NCBI GenBank assembly: GCA_963210315.1
Contig: OY723247.1
Coordinates: forward strand, 806,001 to 870,000
Reading direction: 5' to 3'
Source of the DNA: Rhynchopus euleeides
Taxonomy: Eukaryota; Euglenozoa; Diplonemea; Diplonemida; Diplonemidae
Length of the DNA stretch: 64,000 bases
Part shown: positions 35,084-49,300 of the stretch, in pieces
Numbering within the stretch: the stretch's first letter is position 1
Layout of the letters: each line of letters starts with the position of its first letter
Notes under the pieces: generated by a model
What the model was told of the DNA's origin: nothing
Database searches by the model: none
Seen by the model: the letters and a program-made list of their open reading frames with translations, nothing else
Made by a program: the position numbers and the translations under genes

Positions 35084-38000
35084 CTACTTCTCTTTGGGAC
35101 GTGCGCTGGGGTTCCCTGGGTTGCGCGGAGACCCCAGAGGCGACGTGAAGCCCAGGCCCCACGGCGGTGGAGGAACAGGGAGGTCGTCTGTGGGCGGGCT
35201 GTGCAAGGCCTCCCTGAAGGTGTCGAGGGAGTCCGTCGCCTGGACAATCAGCTTCGACAGGCGGTTATTCTCATCCCGCAGCGTGCGCATGTCGTCATCT
35301 GCGTTGCGGAGCCTATGCATTGCCGCATTCTCCCGCGCCGCAATCTCGGTCAGCTCCTGCTTATACCTGTCACGCTGGTGACGCATCCGAGCCACCTCAC
35401 CTGTCACCTCAGATAGGGCACGCTCGACCTGCAGGGAGGGGTGTGGGGTGTCACAAAGTCCATAAAAGGGTTGCATACCTGCACCACATCCTTGCGGTGC
35501 TTCTCCGAGTCGCACTCCAGCTTCGCCGCCTTCGCCTGGTTGTCGACCATGGCCTGCTTCAGCACCACGGCTTCCCCCTGCGCCGCGGCGAGGCGGGCCC
35601 TCTGCGCATCATGCTCTACAATCGACTTCTTCAGCTCATCCGCCACCACCTGGGATGATGTGGCCGCCGCCGCGCTGGCCCTCAGCTTGCCTGTCGCCTT
35701 GTCGAGGTCGGCCTGCAGGGAGAGGACATGCGCATGCTGGTAGTGGATGAGCTCCTCCGTCTCGTCAATCACCTCCTGCTGCTCGCGCAGCCGCATGTGC
35801 AGGCGGTGTGCCTCGCCAGCTGTGGCCTCGCGCAGGGTCTGATACTCCTCCTGCGCTGCGCGTGAGGCGTACGACGCACGCACCGCCTCATGCTTCGCAT
35901 CATCGAGACGCTCCCTCGCAACCTCGAGATCCGTCTCCATCAGCTGCATGCGGTGCAGCGTCTCGTCCTTTTCAGCCTGAAGCTCGCGCAGGCGGCGTTC
36001 TTTGAAGTCCTCCCTTGCGGAGCTGGCCTTGTACATCAGGTCCTGCGTGGCTGTGGGGTTGAGCCCCAGCTGGTGGCACAGCGCTGCCAGCTGGCTGGAG
36101 CTGCCGCCGGGCTGCAGCGGCACGTCGGAGGGTGTCGTGGGGAGGCTGCCCGGTGCCCCAGGGTGTGTGACCCGCTCGGCAACGCCGTCGGCGACGCCCT
36201 CCGCAAAGGCCTGCATCACGGGCGACACCTCGCGCTGCTGCGGGGGGCTGGCGGGGCGGCGCAGCGGCGACAGCACGGGGCGCGGGCTCATGCCGCTGCG
36301 CTGCAGCCAGCTCTCTACCGCAGCATACTGCACAGGGGGCGCGGGGGACGCCGCCTCACGCGCAGGCGTCGGCACATGCTTGCCGCCCTCCGGGCGCGGC
36401 GTGAGGGCGCGCCGCACAGGGGCCTCGCTGGGCCCGCTGGAGGGGGTGATGCTGGCAGGCTCGACAGGCGTGAAGCGCGGCTGCGACACGGGCACCGTGC
36501 AGTGCTGCAGGGAGGGCGGCGGCGGCGGCGGGCGCCGCTTGGCCCCGAGGGAAGGAGCCGATGCAGAGCGCGCCAGGTTGCGCTGGGCAGCAGGCCTGAG
36601 GGGCTCAGGGTGCCACGTCGTCATGGCGGCACGCAGGGCACGCTGCGTCGCATCCTGCAGCTTCAGCTCCTGGTAGTCCAGCGCGGGGGACGAGGGTGTC
36701 GGGGGTGTGGTGCGCGACGGCGCGCTGGGGGCCTGCGGTGTCCGGCGAGGCTTCGCCAACACCGCATCGTCGACAGGCACGTTGGCTGCAGGCAGCGAGA
36801 CGTAGGACGGCGTGCGCACGAGATGCGCCTGCATGCCCGGGGGGGGCGGTGGCGGCCGCAGGCGCTCCGACGCCTGCGCAGCTCTGCGCAGCGCGTCCTG
36901 CCTGCCCTGCCGGCCCTCGCGGGGCACCGTGCCTTCGGTGGGCGTCATGACGCGGCGCACCGGCTGGTGTGCACTGTGCTCCTCAGGCTGCTGCATCTCC
37001 CCGCCAGGCACGGGGCGGGGGTCTGCATCATCCCGCGGCGCATGGCACGTGTACGGCACCTCCGACCCGCTCACGGTGCTGCTGCTGGTCACCCTGGCAG
37101 CTGCCTCCGTGCCGTGCTGCCCGGGTGCGGCCTCCACCCCCTCCGCCAGCCCGTCGGGATGGCTGGGCTGCGGCAGCGCAGGCGGGGGTGTCATGACACC
37201 CGCAGCAGGCACGCGCACCTCGGCCAGCTTCGGGAGGGGCGACGCCGAGTAGGAGGGTGACCTCTCACGCTCGATCGCCTCGACCCCCCCTTGGCTGTGC
37301 CCCGCCTCATCCAGCTCTGGCAGCATGTCTGCGGGGGTGCGCAGGTCGGTGCGCGAGCGGGTCACAGGGATGGCCGTCAGGCTGCAATCAAGGTCACCCG
37401 TGCACACCGCTGAAGACGACGGGAAAATAGCACTGCGCTTTCTGCCCTTGCTGTCAGGCATACACGTGTATGTGAAGGACACGATATCATACGCATCATT
37501 CATAGACTGGCACAGACTCTCCATGAAGGCAGGCGTCGCCACACGCTCCAGCTCCTGCAGCAGCATCACGATACCAGAGTCGATCTCCTCGAAGCTGCGC
37601 GCCGCCTCTCGCAGCTGCTGAGGCAACTCGTCGTGCTTCGCATCTACCAGCTCGAGGTGCGCCAGGGCCGCCTTCATCCCCGACAGGTCCCCTGCAGGCG
37701 TGCCCTCCTCCTGCGCCTGTTTGTGGAGGCTCTCGACGCAGCCCTGCAGCATGTCATGGTCCTCCTCCACCGCCACCACGCGCAGGAAGGCCATCGGCGA
37801 CAGCAGCACCTCGCGCTCGTCGGGGTACTGGCTGATGCCCCACAGGGGGTATCCGGAGCCCTGCCACTTGGCTATGGAGAACAGCACCGCGTTGCCCTTC
37901 TTCGCCACCGCATTCTTCGCCGTGCCGTCGATGTAGGATGTCGACACGCCACGGTCCATCGCACAGGAGCTGAATGCGGGCCAGAAAAGCATGCCGCCCT

Positions 38001-41000
38001 CGTGTGTCATGGCGGTGTACGCCTCGTCGGTTTGCCCGCCAAAGCCTCTGTAGAGCTCACACATGTCTGGCAGGTCGGCAGGCATCCCGCGCTGGGTCTC
38101 CACAATGCTGGTCAGGGCCACGATGAAGGCGCACCATTTGTAGATCACGTCCACAGCGGAGCGGAGTGCATCAGCAGCCTTGTCGCACTTCCCCACCTCG
38201 CGCATGGCCCAGTTCACCTCGCCGAAGATGCATCCATTGCGAGCGCGTTCTGCCGCATTGCTGGAGTTGGTTTTGTGCTGCTTGACGTATGCCTCCCACT
38301 CCTCCTCGTCTCCTGCCGAAGGGACGTCGAATCCCATCAGGGCATCGATGTCGACACCGTGTGCGGTGTACAGCCACAGCACCAACACCTGTGTCATGGT
38401 GAGGTCGGGCACATTGGCGCGCTCTGACACAGTGCGTGCACCGCATGACAGGCGGACCAGGGCATCGCGGCGGTGCGCGTCGCTGCGCGGGGGGTACTGC
38501 GACACCATGTTGTCGACCAGCTCATCCAGCACGTTGACCCGCCCCTCGGCACGCTCCCGGGACTTCCGCTGCAGCATTGCCGAAAGCATCTTCGGAAGCG
38601 TGTTGTTCCTGCGGGTCAGCCCGAGAGAGTCCTCCTGGATCATGACACGCCTCCTGCCCCGCTGCGGCTGTGCCATCGCCTTGGCTGTCTTGAGCGCCGC
38701 GTCGACAGCATGCGCTGCCTCAATCCCACTATCCTCAAACCGCACGGAACGCGCCGCAGGCACTGCCGAAAACGTCTCCACGACAAACAGCTCCGCCGGA
38801 TCGAGAGCCGGCGTGAGAGGCACGCTGCCCTGCACACCCTGCGACTTCGTCATCAGGGTCTGGGTGAACATCTCACGCATGGAGGCGATGCTCGCTGCAG
38901 ACATCGAGAAGGGCGACAGCAGCCCCGGCGCGGCCGGGGCGGGGGTGGACGCCGCACCATGCGACACCAGCATGGGGGGCACCTCCATCAGCGACACACG
39001 CTCCTGCGGATCAACATCGAAGGAGCCGAGGCTGCCCACCGACACCACCGACGCCTTCCTCGGCATGCCCGGAGGCGGCGACGGCACCCGCAGAGGGATC
39101 ACGGAGGCCCGCTCCCCACTCCCAGCAGGCGGGGTCGCGGTGCGTATGACACGCATCGTGGGGGACACATTGGGCACGCTGCAGGGCGACATCACGGGGG
39201 ACACATGGACCCGCCTCTGCGCGTGCCCCATAGATGACGCAGGGGCGCCAGGCGGCCCCCCCTGCAGCGCTGCAACGGTGCACACCTCTGCCCCCTCGCC
39301 GCCGACGCGCGTCACAGTGGTGGGTGGCGCCGTGCCTGCCGGTGCCTCCACAGCGCCCCCCTCTACTGCCGACCCCTTCTGGGTGGCTCTGCGAATGAAG
39401 TCCAGCGATGCGACAGGCGGCGGCCCCTTCTGATTCGGCCTGCAGCTGAAGTCCAGCGAGGTGGCAGGGGCCATCTCCGGAAGGGCGGGCCCCTGGGGGG
39501 AGTCCGGCGAGCCGGCAGGGGCCTGCACCTTCTCGCCCTTCTTCTGGGCAGACTCCCTCTGGCTGAACTCCAACAGCTCCAGGTCGGCATCAGGTGGGAC
39601 GCCCCCCTCTTCGCCGCCCCCATCTGGCTTCTCCTGCATGAAGCCCAGCGACGCGACAGGCGGTGACCCATTCCCACCTTCCTTCGCTTCCTCTCCTTCC
39701 TCAGCCTTCTGACCAGGCCTGCAGCTGAACCCCAGCGAAGCTGGAGCGTCAGGAGCCTTCAGCTCCTGCTCACCCTTAGGGGCAGACCTCTGGCTGAACC
39801 CCAGCGAGGTGACAGGCCCCGCATGCACCACGCCGGGCTTCTCCCCACCAACACCACCACCAGCCGGGGGCAGCCCGTGTGAGGGCGGCTGCCTCATCCT
39901 CACGTGGGGGAATACAGTCTTCTTCTGTGAAGTGCCCAACCCGCCTCCGGTGTCGCCCTGGAGGGCGAGCTGCAGGGCGGAGAGGGGGCGTTGGGAGCCG
40001 TTGCCCCCTGGTGGGTCGTCCGCCCTCTTCGGGGAGTCGTTGGAGCCCGACTGCGACTGGGGCGACGTCGCCACGCGGGGGATCCGGGTGCTACGCAGCA
40101 GCGACAGGCTGTCGAGGTGGGGCAGCACGGGCACATCGGGGGAGGCTGCGCCGGAGGAGGGGTGGGCGGAGCGGTTGCCCCGGCTCAGCTGCGACAGCTC
40201 GCGGGGGCTGAGGGCGGGCCTGCTGCGGGGCGACGCGCTGGGCGTCTCCGAGGGTGAATGCGGAGGGGATGCATACGGCGTGGCATCCATGAGATCCGCC
40301 TCCAGCTGCACCAGGGCAGACCTGTCGGGGCTCCGCCCCTTCACGTTGTGCGTCAGCATCGAGCTCTGCGCCTGCAGGGGCAGCTTTGCCGGAGGGCTCT
40401 CGCCAGACCCCTGCGTAGCAACATCAGCGCTTGCTGCAGGCTGATTCATCGCGGCAGACATCTTCGCCTGGGGCCGCACCTCCGTCGGGCTGCTCGCCGA
40501 CTGCGGCGGGACACCTCCATACCCCCCGAGGTCCGTATCGGTCTGCGCAGCAGAGGAGGGGGAGATCACCACCGATGACAGGTCGTCCTGCTGGGCATCG
40601 CCCCCCACACCCCCTGCACCCCCAGCGCACCCCGGGAGGGACGGGTGGTGGTGGTGGTGGTGTTGGTGCCACCCCGAGAGGCTCCCCTCTTGCGTGTCCT
40701 CCGTGTCGTCGCAGGGGTCGGTCTGCATCCAGGCATCGGCCTGCGGGGGCTTCTCCCGCCTGCGCCGCTGCCTGCCCTGCCCTGCGGCACGCAGTGCCGC
40801 AGGTGGGGAAGTAGAGGGCTGCGGTGGGTCGGTGTCGACGCAGGCATCCGCCATCTCAGGTGGGTTGAAGCCAGACGAAGAAGAGTCCTCAGAGGCTGTG
40901 GAGGCGGAGGCGGAGTCAGGCCGCAGCGGCATGCTGTCACTCTGTGGCGGCGGTGGTGGTGGCGGCGGCGGTGTGGCGGAGGTGGTGGAGGTCCGGCCCT

Positions 41001-43334
41001 CGCCCCGCGGAGGGGACACCGCGTCCTGGGGTGACTTAGGCAAGCCGGGGGTCGCGTCCTCAAAGGCGAACAGCGGCTGCTGCGGGGTGCCCGGCAGGCG
41101 TGGCGGGCAGAGAAGGTGCTCGCTGGGGGTGGACTGCAGCGCCGGGGGAACCGGGGGGCCCGGCGGCTGGGGCTGAGGGAGTGCCCCGGCGGCGACTGGG
41201 GCCAGCATCTGCAGCCAGGCGGCGGTGCGGTTTTCGGTGGTGGGGGTGGTGGGGGACAGCGGGAGCGGCGGGGGAGGGGAGAGCGCTGCGGCGGAGATCA
41301 GCGTGCTGCCTGCGATGCTGCGCAGCTCCGCAGACGCGACGAAGAGGTCTGCCGAGTCGCCGCCTGGCGGCACCCCCGCGGCCTCCGTGCGGCCCTCCGC
41401 AGCCCCGTGGGAGAGCGGCGCTGGCAGGCTGCCTGCGTTCTGCTGCTGCCCCGAGGCAGGGGGGGCGGCAGTGCCCTGCCCATCATAGGTGCCTGCTCCT
41501 TCCGCCGCTACGCCCTCAGGAAAGGATGCCTCGCCGCCACCGTATCCCGCAGCCACTGGGGTGGCCACGGGTGTGTCGACCACAGGCCCCCCTGCAGCGC
41601 TCGTGCCTGACGTGACGGACTGCGATGGCACGGAGAACTCGAGGGGGTTTTCCGCCGGCGTGTGCCCGTGTGTCGGGGGGAGGGCGGCCGCCCCGGCCAT
41701 GTATGGATCCGTGGGGTTGCATTGGCTCGGCCCCGCCGCCTCGCTCGGCGTCTCCGGACACCCCTCAGAGCTGTACTGCGGCTCCTGAGTCTCGTCGGGT
41801 TGTTCGGTGGCGGGTGGGTGGCGGGTGCTGCCGTCGGAGGGGGGTGTTGTTGCCGGTGGTGGTGGGGGTGGTGAGGCGCCCTCGCCCTGCTCGCGGGGGT
41901 GGTGTGGGGGGGTGTGGGGGGCGGAGGCGGTGTCGGAGGCGGTCTCCAGGCCGGCGGAGGCGGCGGATGCGGCAGAGCCTGCCTCGCTGCCGCTGCCCTC
42001 GCTGTCGCTGTACACCGGGGGTGTGGTGTCTGCCCTGCCCCACGAGGGCTGCGTGTGCATGTCGATGGACTCCGCAGCAGGGGGGTGATGCTGTTGCTGC
42101 TGCTGCTGATGTGCCTCGCGTTGTTGCTGTTGTTGGTGCTGCTGTTGCTGTTGCTTCTGCTGTTGCTGCTGATGCTGCCGCCGCTGTTGCTGCTGCTGCT
42201 GCTGCTGCCGCTGTTGCCGCTGCTGTTGCTGTTGTTGCTGTTGTTGATGTTGTTGCTGCCGCCGCTGCTGCTGCTGCTGTGCGACATAGGACTGCGATGT
42301 CCCCTGCGCCAACACAGGCGGCTTCGGTGCCCGCGAGCTGCTGCTGGGCTGGCTCTGCTGGGACCCATCCGTCGGCTGCAGCAGCGCCTGCAGGAAGGAC
42401 TGCGACGGAGTCAGAGACTGCTGCTGCTGCGCGGAGGGCACCACCGGGTTTGCAGCCACATCACCCCTGTCGGAGGTGCAGGGATCGGACTGAACGCTCC
42501 CCTGCTCCAGCCAGCTGCCGCAGTGGTCAGAGTCGTACACCATCGCCAGGCCCTCGCCAGGTGGCATGGCATCGGGCGACAGCAGCGGGCTCCGTGCCGG
42601 CGACTCGGTGACAATCGCTGCCCTCAGGGGTGGCGACTTCGCCGAGTTGATGAGCTCCGTCACCTGGGGCACCTGCGGGGGGTCCTCCGTGCGCTGCTGC
42701 GCGACCACAGCAGCAGGCGCCGCAGGCGCGGGGGGCGGGACCCGGAACAGATCATCCACTGACGCGACCGCCTCCACCGCACCACCACCCCCCACAGGCG
42801 CCGCCACCCCCTGCGGCACCTGCAGCGGGTCGCAGAGACTCGACCCGGAATGCGTCATCTCCTGGCTCGGCTCCTCAACCTGCGGGGATCCCGTCTTCGA
42901 CGGGACGAACAGATCCTCCACATCGTGCGGCGTGCTGTACCACTCATCCGAATCGCTGCCCGGGGGCGTCGCCACCACACCCCACAGGGGCGCCTCCCCG
43001 CCGCCTGGGCCGACACCCTGCTGCTGCTGCTGCTGCTGCTCGGAATGGGCCACGCCACCACCACCACCACCACCACCCTGCTCCCCCTGGGGCAGGGTGC
43101 TGTCGTAGTCGGAGCCGACCCCATCCGGCAATCTCGCAAAGGCCGACCCACCTGGCACCGCCGCTCCCGACGCTGGTCCCACCGCAGGCGTGCCCAAGGC
43201 GGGCGGGGCTGCGGGCACGACAGGTGAGGCCGCCACCGCCCCTGCTGTGGTGGCGTGGCGCGCGCCCTGGGCAGGCAGCTTGACCTCGCCCAAGATCCAG
43301 CCCTCTTCGGCATCATCCTCCTCCTCCTCCTCCG

Positions 43335-43369
<35 letters not shown>

Positions 43370-46300
43370 GACGCGCCTGCACCTGCGGTGCTGCTCTCCC
43401 CCACCGCCAACGCAGGGCTCTTCATGGAATGCACGACGAAGGACCGCCCCACACCTGCCTGCTGCATGCCGGGCTGCCTCCCAGACACCACGAGATCCCC
43501 ATCCCGACCCGCAGGGTGGTGCAGCAGGAAGGGCGTCGGGCTGACAAGCTCGTCGCACAGCGTGTGGAAGCGGTGGGTGCTGCTCCCCCCCGCCCCCGCC
43601 CCCGGCGCCGCCTGCGGCGGCGTGTGCGGGGGGGACTCGGGGGTGTCGACGATCGCCGCGCGGCTGGTCGGCGCGTCCAGCCCCGCGGCAGCAGGGGCGC
43701 TGCGGCAGACCTCCCCGTCGATAGGCATTGTGTCCAGGGGTGTGCTGCACACCGCCACCGTGGACACCACCACAGCGCCAGAGGAGAGTGTCGTGCCGCT
43801 GGCAGTGCTGCCACTCCCAGCGCTGGGGTGATCGCTGCCGCTCGCGGCAGGGGCAGCAGCCCCACTGCGGCCTGCCGGCCCTAGGCCCTGGGAGGAGGCT
43901 CCGGAGGACGCCCAGCCCCGCCGGCACGTCTCGCTGTCGCCGCTGCTGCTGCTCGCTGCCTCGGATGCCGAGGGGGTGGCACGGGCGAGGCGCCGTGCGG
44001 TTTGAGGGGCGGCCACATCGGTGTCCTGGCTGAGGGGCAGCCCGGGGATCGATTCGACGAAGAGCTTGTGTCCCACATCAAGCGCATCCGGCGCAGGCGC
44101 AGGGGCAGCGGTGTCGGTGGCTGTGGTGTCGGTGTTGGCGTCGGTGCGAGCGGCAGTGGGGGAGGCGCCCCGACGCGCGCGCTTCCGCGGGGACTGCCGA
44201 GCCCTGCCGCCGGCACCGCCCGGGCGCTGCCGCAGTGGGGTGGGCACGTCGGTGGCGGGGGGCGGGCCGGGCTCAGCAGGGGCCCCGCGCGAGGGGCGCT
44301 GTATGGCGGCAGGCTTCTCCGGCTCCGCCGGCGACAGCGCACCACCCGGCCCGCCCTGCGGGCGCTGCGCCCGCTGCGGCGTGAGCGCTGCCGGCGGGCG
44401 GGGCACCGCCTCGACGCCCCCACGCGGCGCCCTCTGGGGGCTGCTGCCCTGCTGCGATGGTGCCGCTGCCGCCCCACGTGGGCCTGTGCTGCGTCCCGCA
44501 TCGATCTCCCCCTCTGCCAGAGCCCCGGTGTAGCCAACGAGCTTCTCATCCAGACGCGCGAGGAACAGGGATGCGCGGCTCGACGCTGTCGCCGCCTGCT
44601 GCTGCAGGTCTACACCACCACCACCACCACCAGCACTTGCTGACGGAGCGCTCAGCCCTGGCCCCCCGAGCTGCGGGGTGGCACCTTGGCGCTGATCAGC
44701 AGCGGCAACATCAGCGGCAACGGCCCCCCGCCCTGCGGGCGGGGCGGGGGACTGTTGCTGCTGCTGCTGCTGCTGCGGGGTGGCACCTTGGCGCTGATCA
44801 GCCACTGCCCTCAGGGCAGTCTCGTGGCGCTCTGCACGGCGCAGCTCCTCCTCCAGCCTGTGTGCGTGCTGCGTGCGGCGTGCCCCATCCTCCAGCAGCG
44901 ACGCCTCCGTCTCAAGCGTGGCCCGCTCGATCGCCTGCGACTCACGCAGCGCCGCCTGCGCCCTCTCCAGCAGCAGGCTGCGCTGCCGCGCCTCGTGCAT
45001 CTTCCGGATCCTGCCCAGCTCCTCCTCCGCCACCCGCCGCTCCGCCCGCTGGAACTCCGACAGGCGCAGCTGGTAGAGCGACGCGCTGACCCTCTCCTGG
45101 TGCCCCATGTGCTGCCCCAGCAGCAGCCGCTCGTGCAGCTCCGCCTCCCGCAGCCGCACCTCCAGACGCCCCGTGTGCTCCGCCTGCTGCAGGTCGGTCA
45201 GCCCGAGCACAGCCTCCGTCTCCACAGCAGCACGCTCGATCCCCTCAGCCTGGCGCATGGCTTCGGCAGCCCGCGCGAAGAGATCATCACGACCAGCCTT
45301 GCTGAGAGGAGTCACCTCGCCGCACACAGCATCAGTCATCGCGGGCGTGTTGTCCTGCGGCGGAGAGGTGGGGCTGTGCGGCACATGCGATGCCATGCCT
45401 TGATGCTGCTTCTGCTGCTCCGCCCTGCCGCAGTGCATTCGCAGCGCATCGCCGACATCACACAGCTGCCGCGCCAGCTCCGCCTCGCCAGCCCCCAGCT
45501 CCCCCCGCCGCGCAGCCTCCTCCCCCACGACACCCGCCAGCTGCCCCTCGAGGAAAGCCTCGCGGTGCTGCCGCATCGCGTCGTCCTCCAGGCGCCTCTC
45601 CTGCTCCTCCGACTCGCGCAGCTCCGCCTCCACCTTCTCGGTGTGCGCGAGGGTCAGCAGCTCCGCCTGCAGCAGCGACGCCTCTGCGGAGATGGCATCG
45701 CGGTGCCCTTTCTGCGACCGCAGCAGCGCCTCCTCCGCACAGTCCAGCAGGAACGCCTCCTCAGCGATGGCGGCGCCACTCGCCGCAGCGTCCTCCACCT
45801 CCTCCAGCCGGGCGCGGCGCCGGGCTGACGCCTCTGCGACACGGAGGCGCTGCTGCTGCCCCAGGTCGGCACGCTCGTCGCTCTCCATCCGGAGCAGCTG
45901 CAGGCCGAAGGCCTCCTCCTCAGCAGCGATAGCGGCATGCTCCTCCCCGTGTGCCTCCACAAGCCTCGCCTGGGCTGCGGCTCGCAGCGAAGCGGCGAGG
46001 GCTGCATCGTGACGCGCCGCCTCCGCCTCCTCCTCTTCCTCGGCAGCAATCGCATCCTGCCCAGCCCCGTGTGCCTCCACAAGCCTCGCATGTGCTGCGG
46101 TGAGGGCCGCCTCGCGACGCTCCGCCTCCGCACCCCCCGGCGTGGCGGTGGTGGTAGCGCCGCCTGCCCCCTGCTGCCCCGCCCCGCTGCGGCGGGACTC
46201 CTGCGGGGCCGGCGGAAGGGCGGCCGCCATGGGGGTCCCACCTGCTGCGACGGCGGCCGGCTCCGCCCGGGCCGGCGTGCTATCGGCGGGGGGCGGGGCA

Positions 46301-49300
46301 GCCTCCGCTGTTGGTGAGGGAAACCCCTGCGTGCTGTGCGGCTCCACCACCGCCCCCGCAGCCGCCTCCGGCGTCGGCACTGGCGTGGGGACCCCACCTG
46401 CCGCAGCGGCGACGCTGCGGCGCTGCCGCGCCGCAGTGGCGCGGGGGAGCAGCAGAGTGCGCAGCGCGGCTTCCTCAAGCTCGACGGCGGTGCGGCACCC
46501 AGCCTCCTCGTGGGCGCAGCCTGCGGCTGCGGCGGGAGTCCCTCCGTTGGGCTCGCTGCTGAAGGGGGAGACGGGCTGCGTCGTGCCGCCGGATCCCGTC
46601 GGGGCAGCCTCCAGCGCCACGAGGGGGAGGCGCCGCTCCGGGGTCAGCAGCAGGTGCTCCGCGCGCTCGGCGCGCTCCGAGCGCTGCATCGACCCCATCC
46701 CCGAATCGCTGCCGGTGGACAGAGCGGCGCGATCCCTCGCCTCCGACACGCAGAGGTCCGTCAGCTCCTCCTGCCAGTTCCTGGTGCGCTGCATGGGGCT
46801 CGACATCAAGGGGGGCCCTCCTGTGTTGTGCGGCGTGGTGGCAGTTGTGGCATCCGACTGGGGTGTGTGGTGGGGTTTGCTGTCGAGGCAGCGGAGTGCC
46901 AGGAGGGTGGCGTCGAGGTGGCGCTGCTGCTGCAGGTTCTGCTGGAGCAGGGCATGCTCGCGGGCGGCTGACTCGGCGAGCAGCGCCTCGCAGCGGGAGG
47001 CGTGATGTGCCAGGCGCAGCGCCTCCACGCCACGCCACCACGCGTCGTCCACATCGGTGCGGGAGGCGCGCTCCTCGCGGACAAACAGCACGGCCAGCTG
47101 CCGGATACCCGCAGCAGAGAGGGCAGGGCGGGGCGGTGTCGGGGTGCCCACACCAGGGGTCCCTGCCTGCAGGCGGGGCGGCGACTGCGATGCTGCGTCG
47201 CGCTTCGGCGTCGGCGCAGGGGACGTCGCGGTGCTGGTGGTGGAGGTGGGTGCGGCAGGGGGTGACCTCCGCAGCTGCTGCCGCCGCATGACGTGCGCGC
47301 GGAGAGCCTCCAGCTCGCGGGCACGCCTGTCATTCGCCTCGGACTGTGCGGCCTCGCGGTGCTCCAGGGCCTGGCGGTGGAGGTATGCCATGTGGATCAC
47401 AGCACCCCCCTCGATGCGGTGCCGCTCGGCAGCCTCCGTCTGGAGGTGCATGCCGGCATGCGTGGCCCTCCGGGGCGAGCCTGCAGGCGACACCGATAGG
47501 GGTGGGAAGTCGTCGCATGCCACCGAAGACGCGACGAAGGATGACACCTCGGTGTCGGAGACCTCGATGCGCCCTGTGGAGTTGCTGACGTAGGACGCGT
47601 GCGACGGTGACTTCGACATGCTGCGGCGCACCCGCATGATGTCGAGGACATCGCCCTGCTGCTGCTGCTGCTGCTGCTGCTCCTGGGCAGCAGTAGGCTT
47701 CGGCTGAGGCGACACGGCAAGCGACCCCGGTGGGGAGCGCTTCCCCGGGGAGGGCGTGCGGATCCTGCTGCTCGCAGATGAGGGGTGGCGGCTCCCGGGT
47801 GGCGACGGCGTGCCCCTGCGCGGCAGGGTGCGCCGCTCGGGCGTCCCGTGCGCACTCCTGCTGCCTGGGCTGCGGGTGGGCGTCACGCAGGTCGCCTCCT
47901 GGATCCTCAGCTCGGGGGATAATGTGGGCGCACGCCGGGCGGCAGGCGATGCATCAGCCACACCGGCGCCAGCCTTGCGCTGATGCTGCTGCTGCTGTTG
48001 CTGTTGTTGCTTCTGTTTCCCCTGAGCACCCTGGCGCTGCTGCTTCTGCTGCTGCTGCTGCTGCTGTTGTTGTTGCAGTTGTTGCTCCTGCTGGCGACCC
48101 TGCCCACCACCATCACCGCCGCCACCGCCTCCCGACGGCGGGGACCCCCCTCCCCCTCCACCCCCTCCTCGCGGGGTGCCGCCCACCCCAGGCGACCCAG
48201 GCGACGACTCGGTGCCGCTGCACGAAGGGGGTGCGGTGTGTGCTGATGCCGCTGCCGGCATCCACGGCGACAGCGGCGTGCCCGACGTGGCGGACGGCGC
48301 AGGCGGCGGCGGGGGCGGCGAGGACACCGCAGACGAGGATGACGAGGTGGAGAGCATCGACGCCTGCTTCGACATGCGCCGCGCCGCCCCGTCGATCTTC
48401 GGGATGATCAGCAGCTGTGTCGAGGGCAGGGCCGGCGGGGCGTGCGGCGTCGGCAGCATCGCCACGCTCTGCACCGACTGCAGCCTCTCCGCATCACTCC
48501 CAGGCACCCCCGCCTCCTCCACCCTCCTCCCACCACCCCCCACCGTCACCACAGACGACGCCGCAGCAGAACGCGAACTCCCAGCCCGCTCCCTGCCGCC
48601 CTTCCCTTCTGGCATGCGCTGCAGAGGATTCCCTAACACAGCCTTCTGCCTGCGGCGGCACTCCAGGCGCACGTGACCGTCACCCCCACAGTTGGAACAC
48701 TGCTTCTGGCTCCGGCTTGCATCCGACGAGACAGACGGAGCCACCCCAGGCGCTGTCACCGATGTGGCGTTGCTGGACTTCTTCCCCTTGGTAGACGGCG
48801 AGGGGGTAAACGTCCCATGCTCTATCGCCTCCCGCCTCCGCGCCGCAGCAGCACCACCCCGCTTCGCCGGAGACACCCGCGTGGTCAGAGGGGTAGCCCC
48901 TGCGGCGGTGTCACACGACATGACACTCTCATCCACGCTCAGCGGCACCCCGGTGTAGCCCGACAGGGGCGACGGCGCCGAGGCGGCAGGACGGGGGTCG
49001 CCGCAGGGCGCCGCAGAAGGAGTGCCCTCCCTGGGCTGGCTGCCGCCCTGCAGGACCCAGTCTGGGAGGGGTGTGATGTCGAGTGGGTGGAGGCGTTTGA
49101 TGTATTCGTGGTAGGCTATCACGTCTTCGCCGTGGAGGCATTCGAGGGGGGAGGGCATGCCGTGGAGGACGCGCTGCATCGCAGCCGCGCGGTGGATCGG
49201 GTCGGCGTGGCGGTGTGCCTCCGCCTGCAGCTGCCCCCGTTTGCCCCGCACAGCGGCAGAAGGAGCGGGGGGGGCGCGCGGCGGTGCACCCGGTGGCGGA

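Noticed and set aside
35890..37260. 456-codon plus-strand frame opposite the giant polyQ gene
   Set aside because: It is a GC-bias shadow, rich in R, H and A, of the minus-strand disordered and coiled-coil region.
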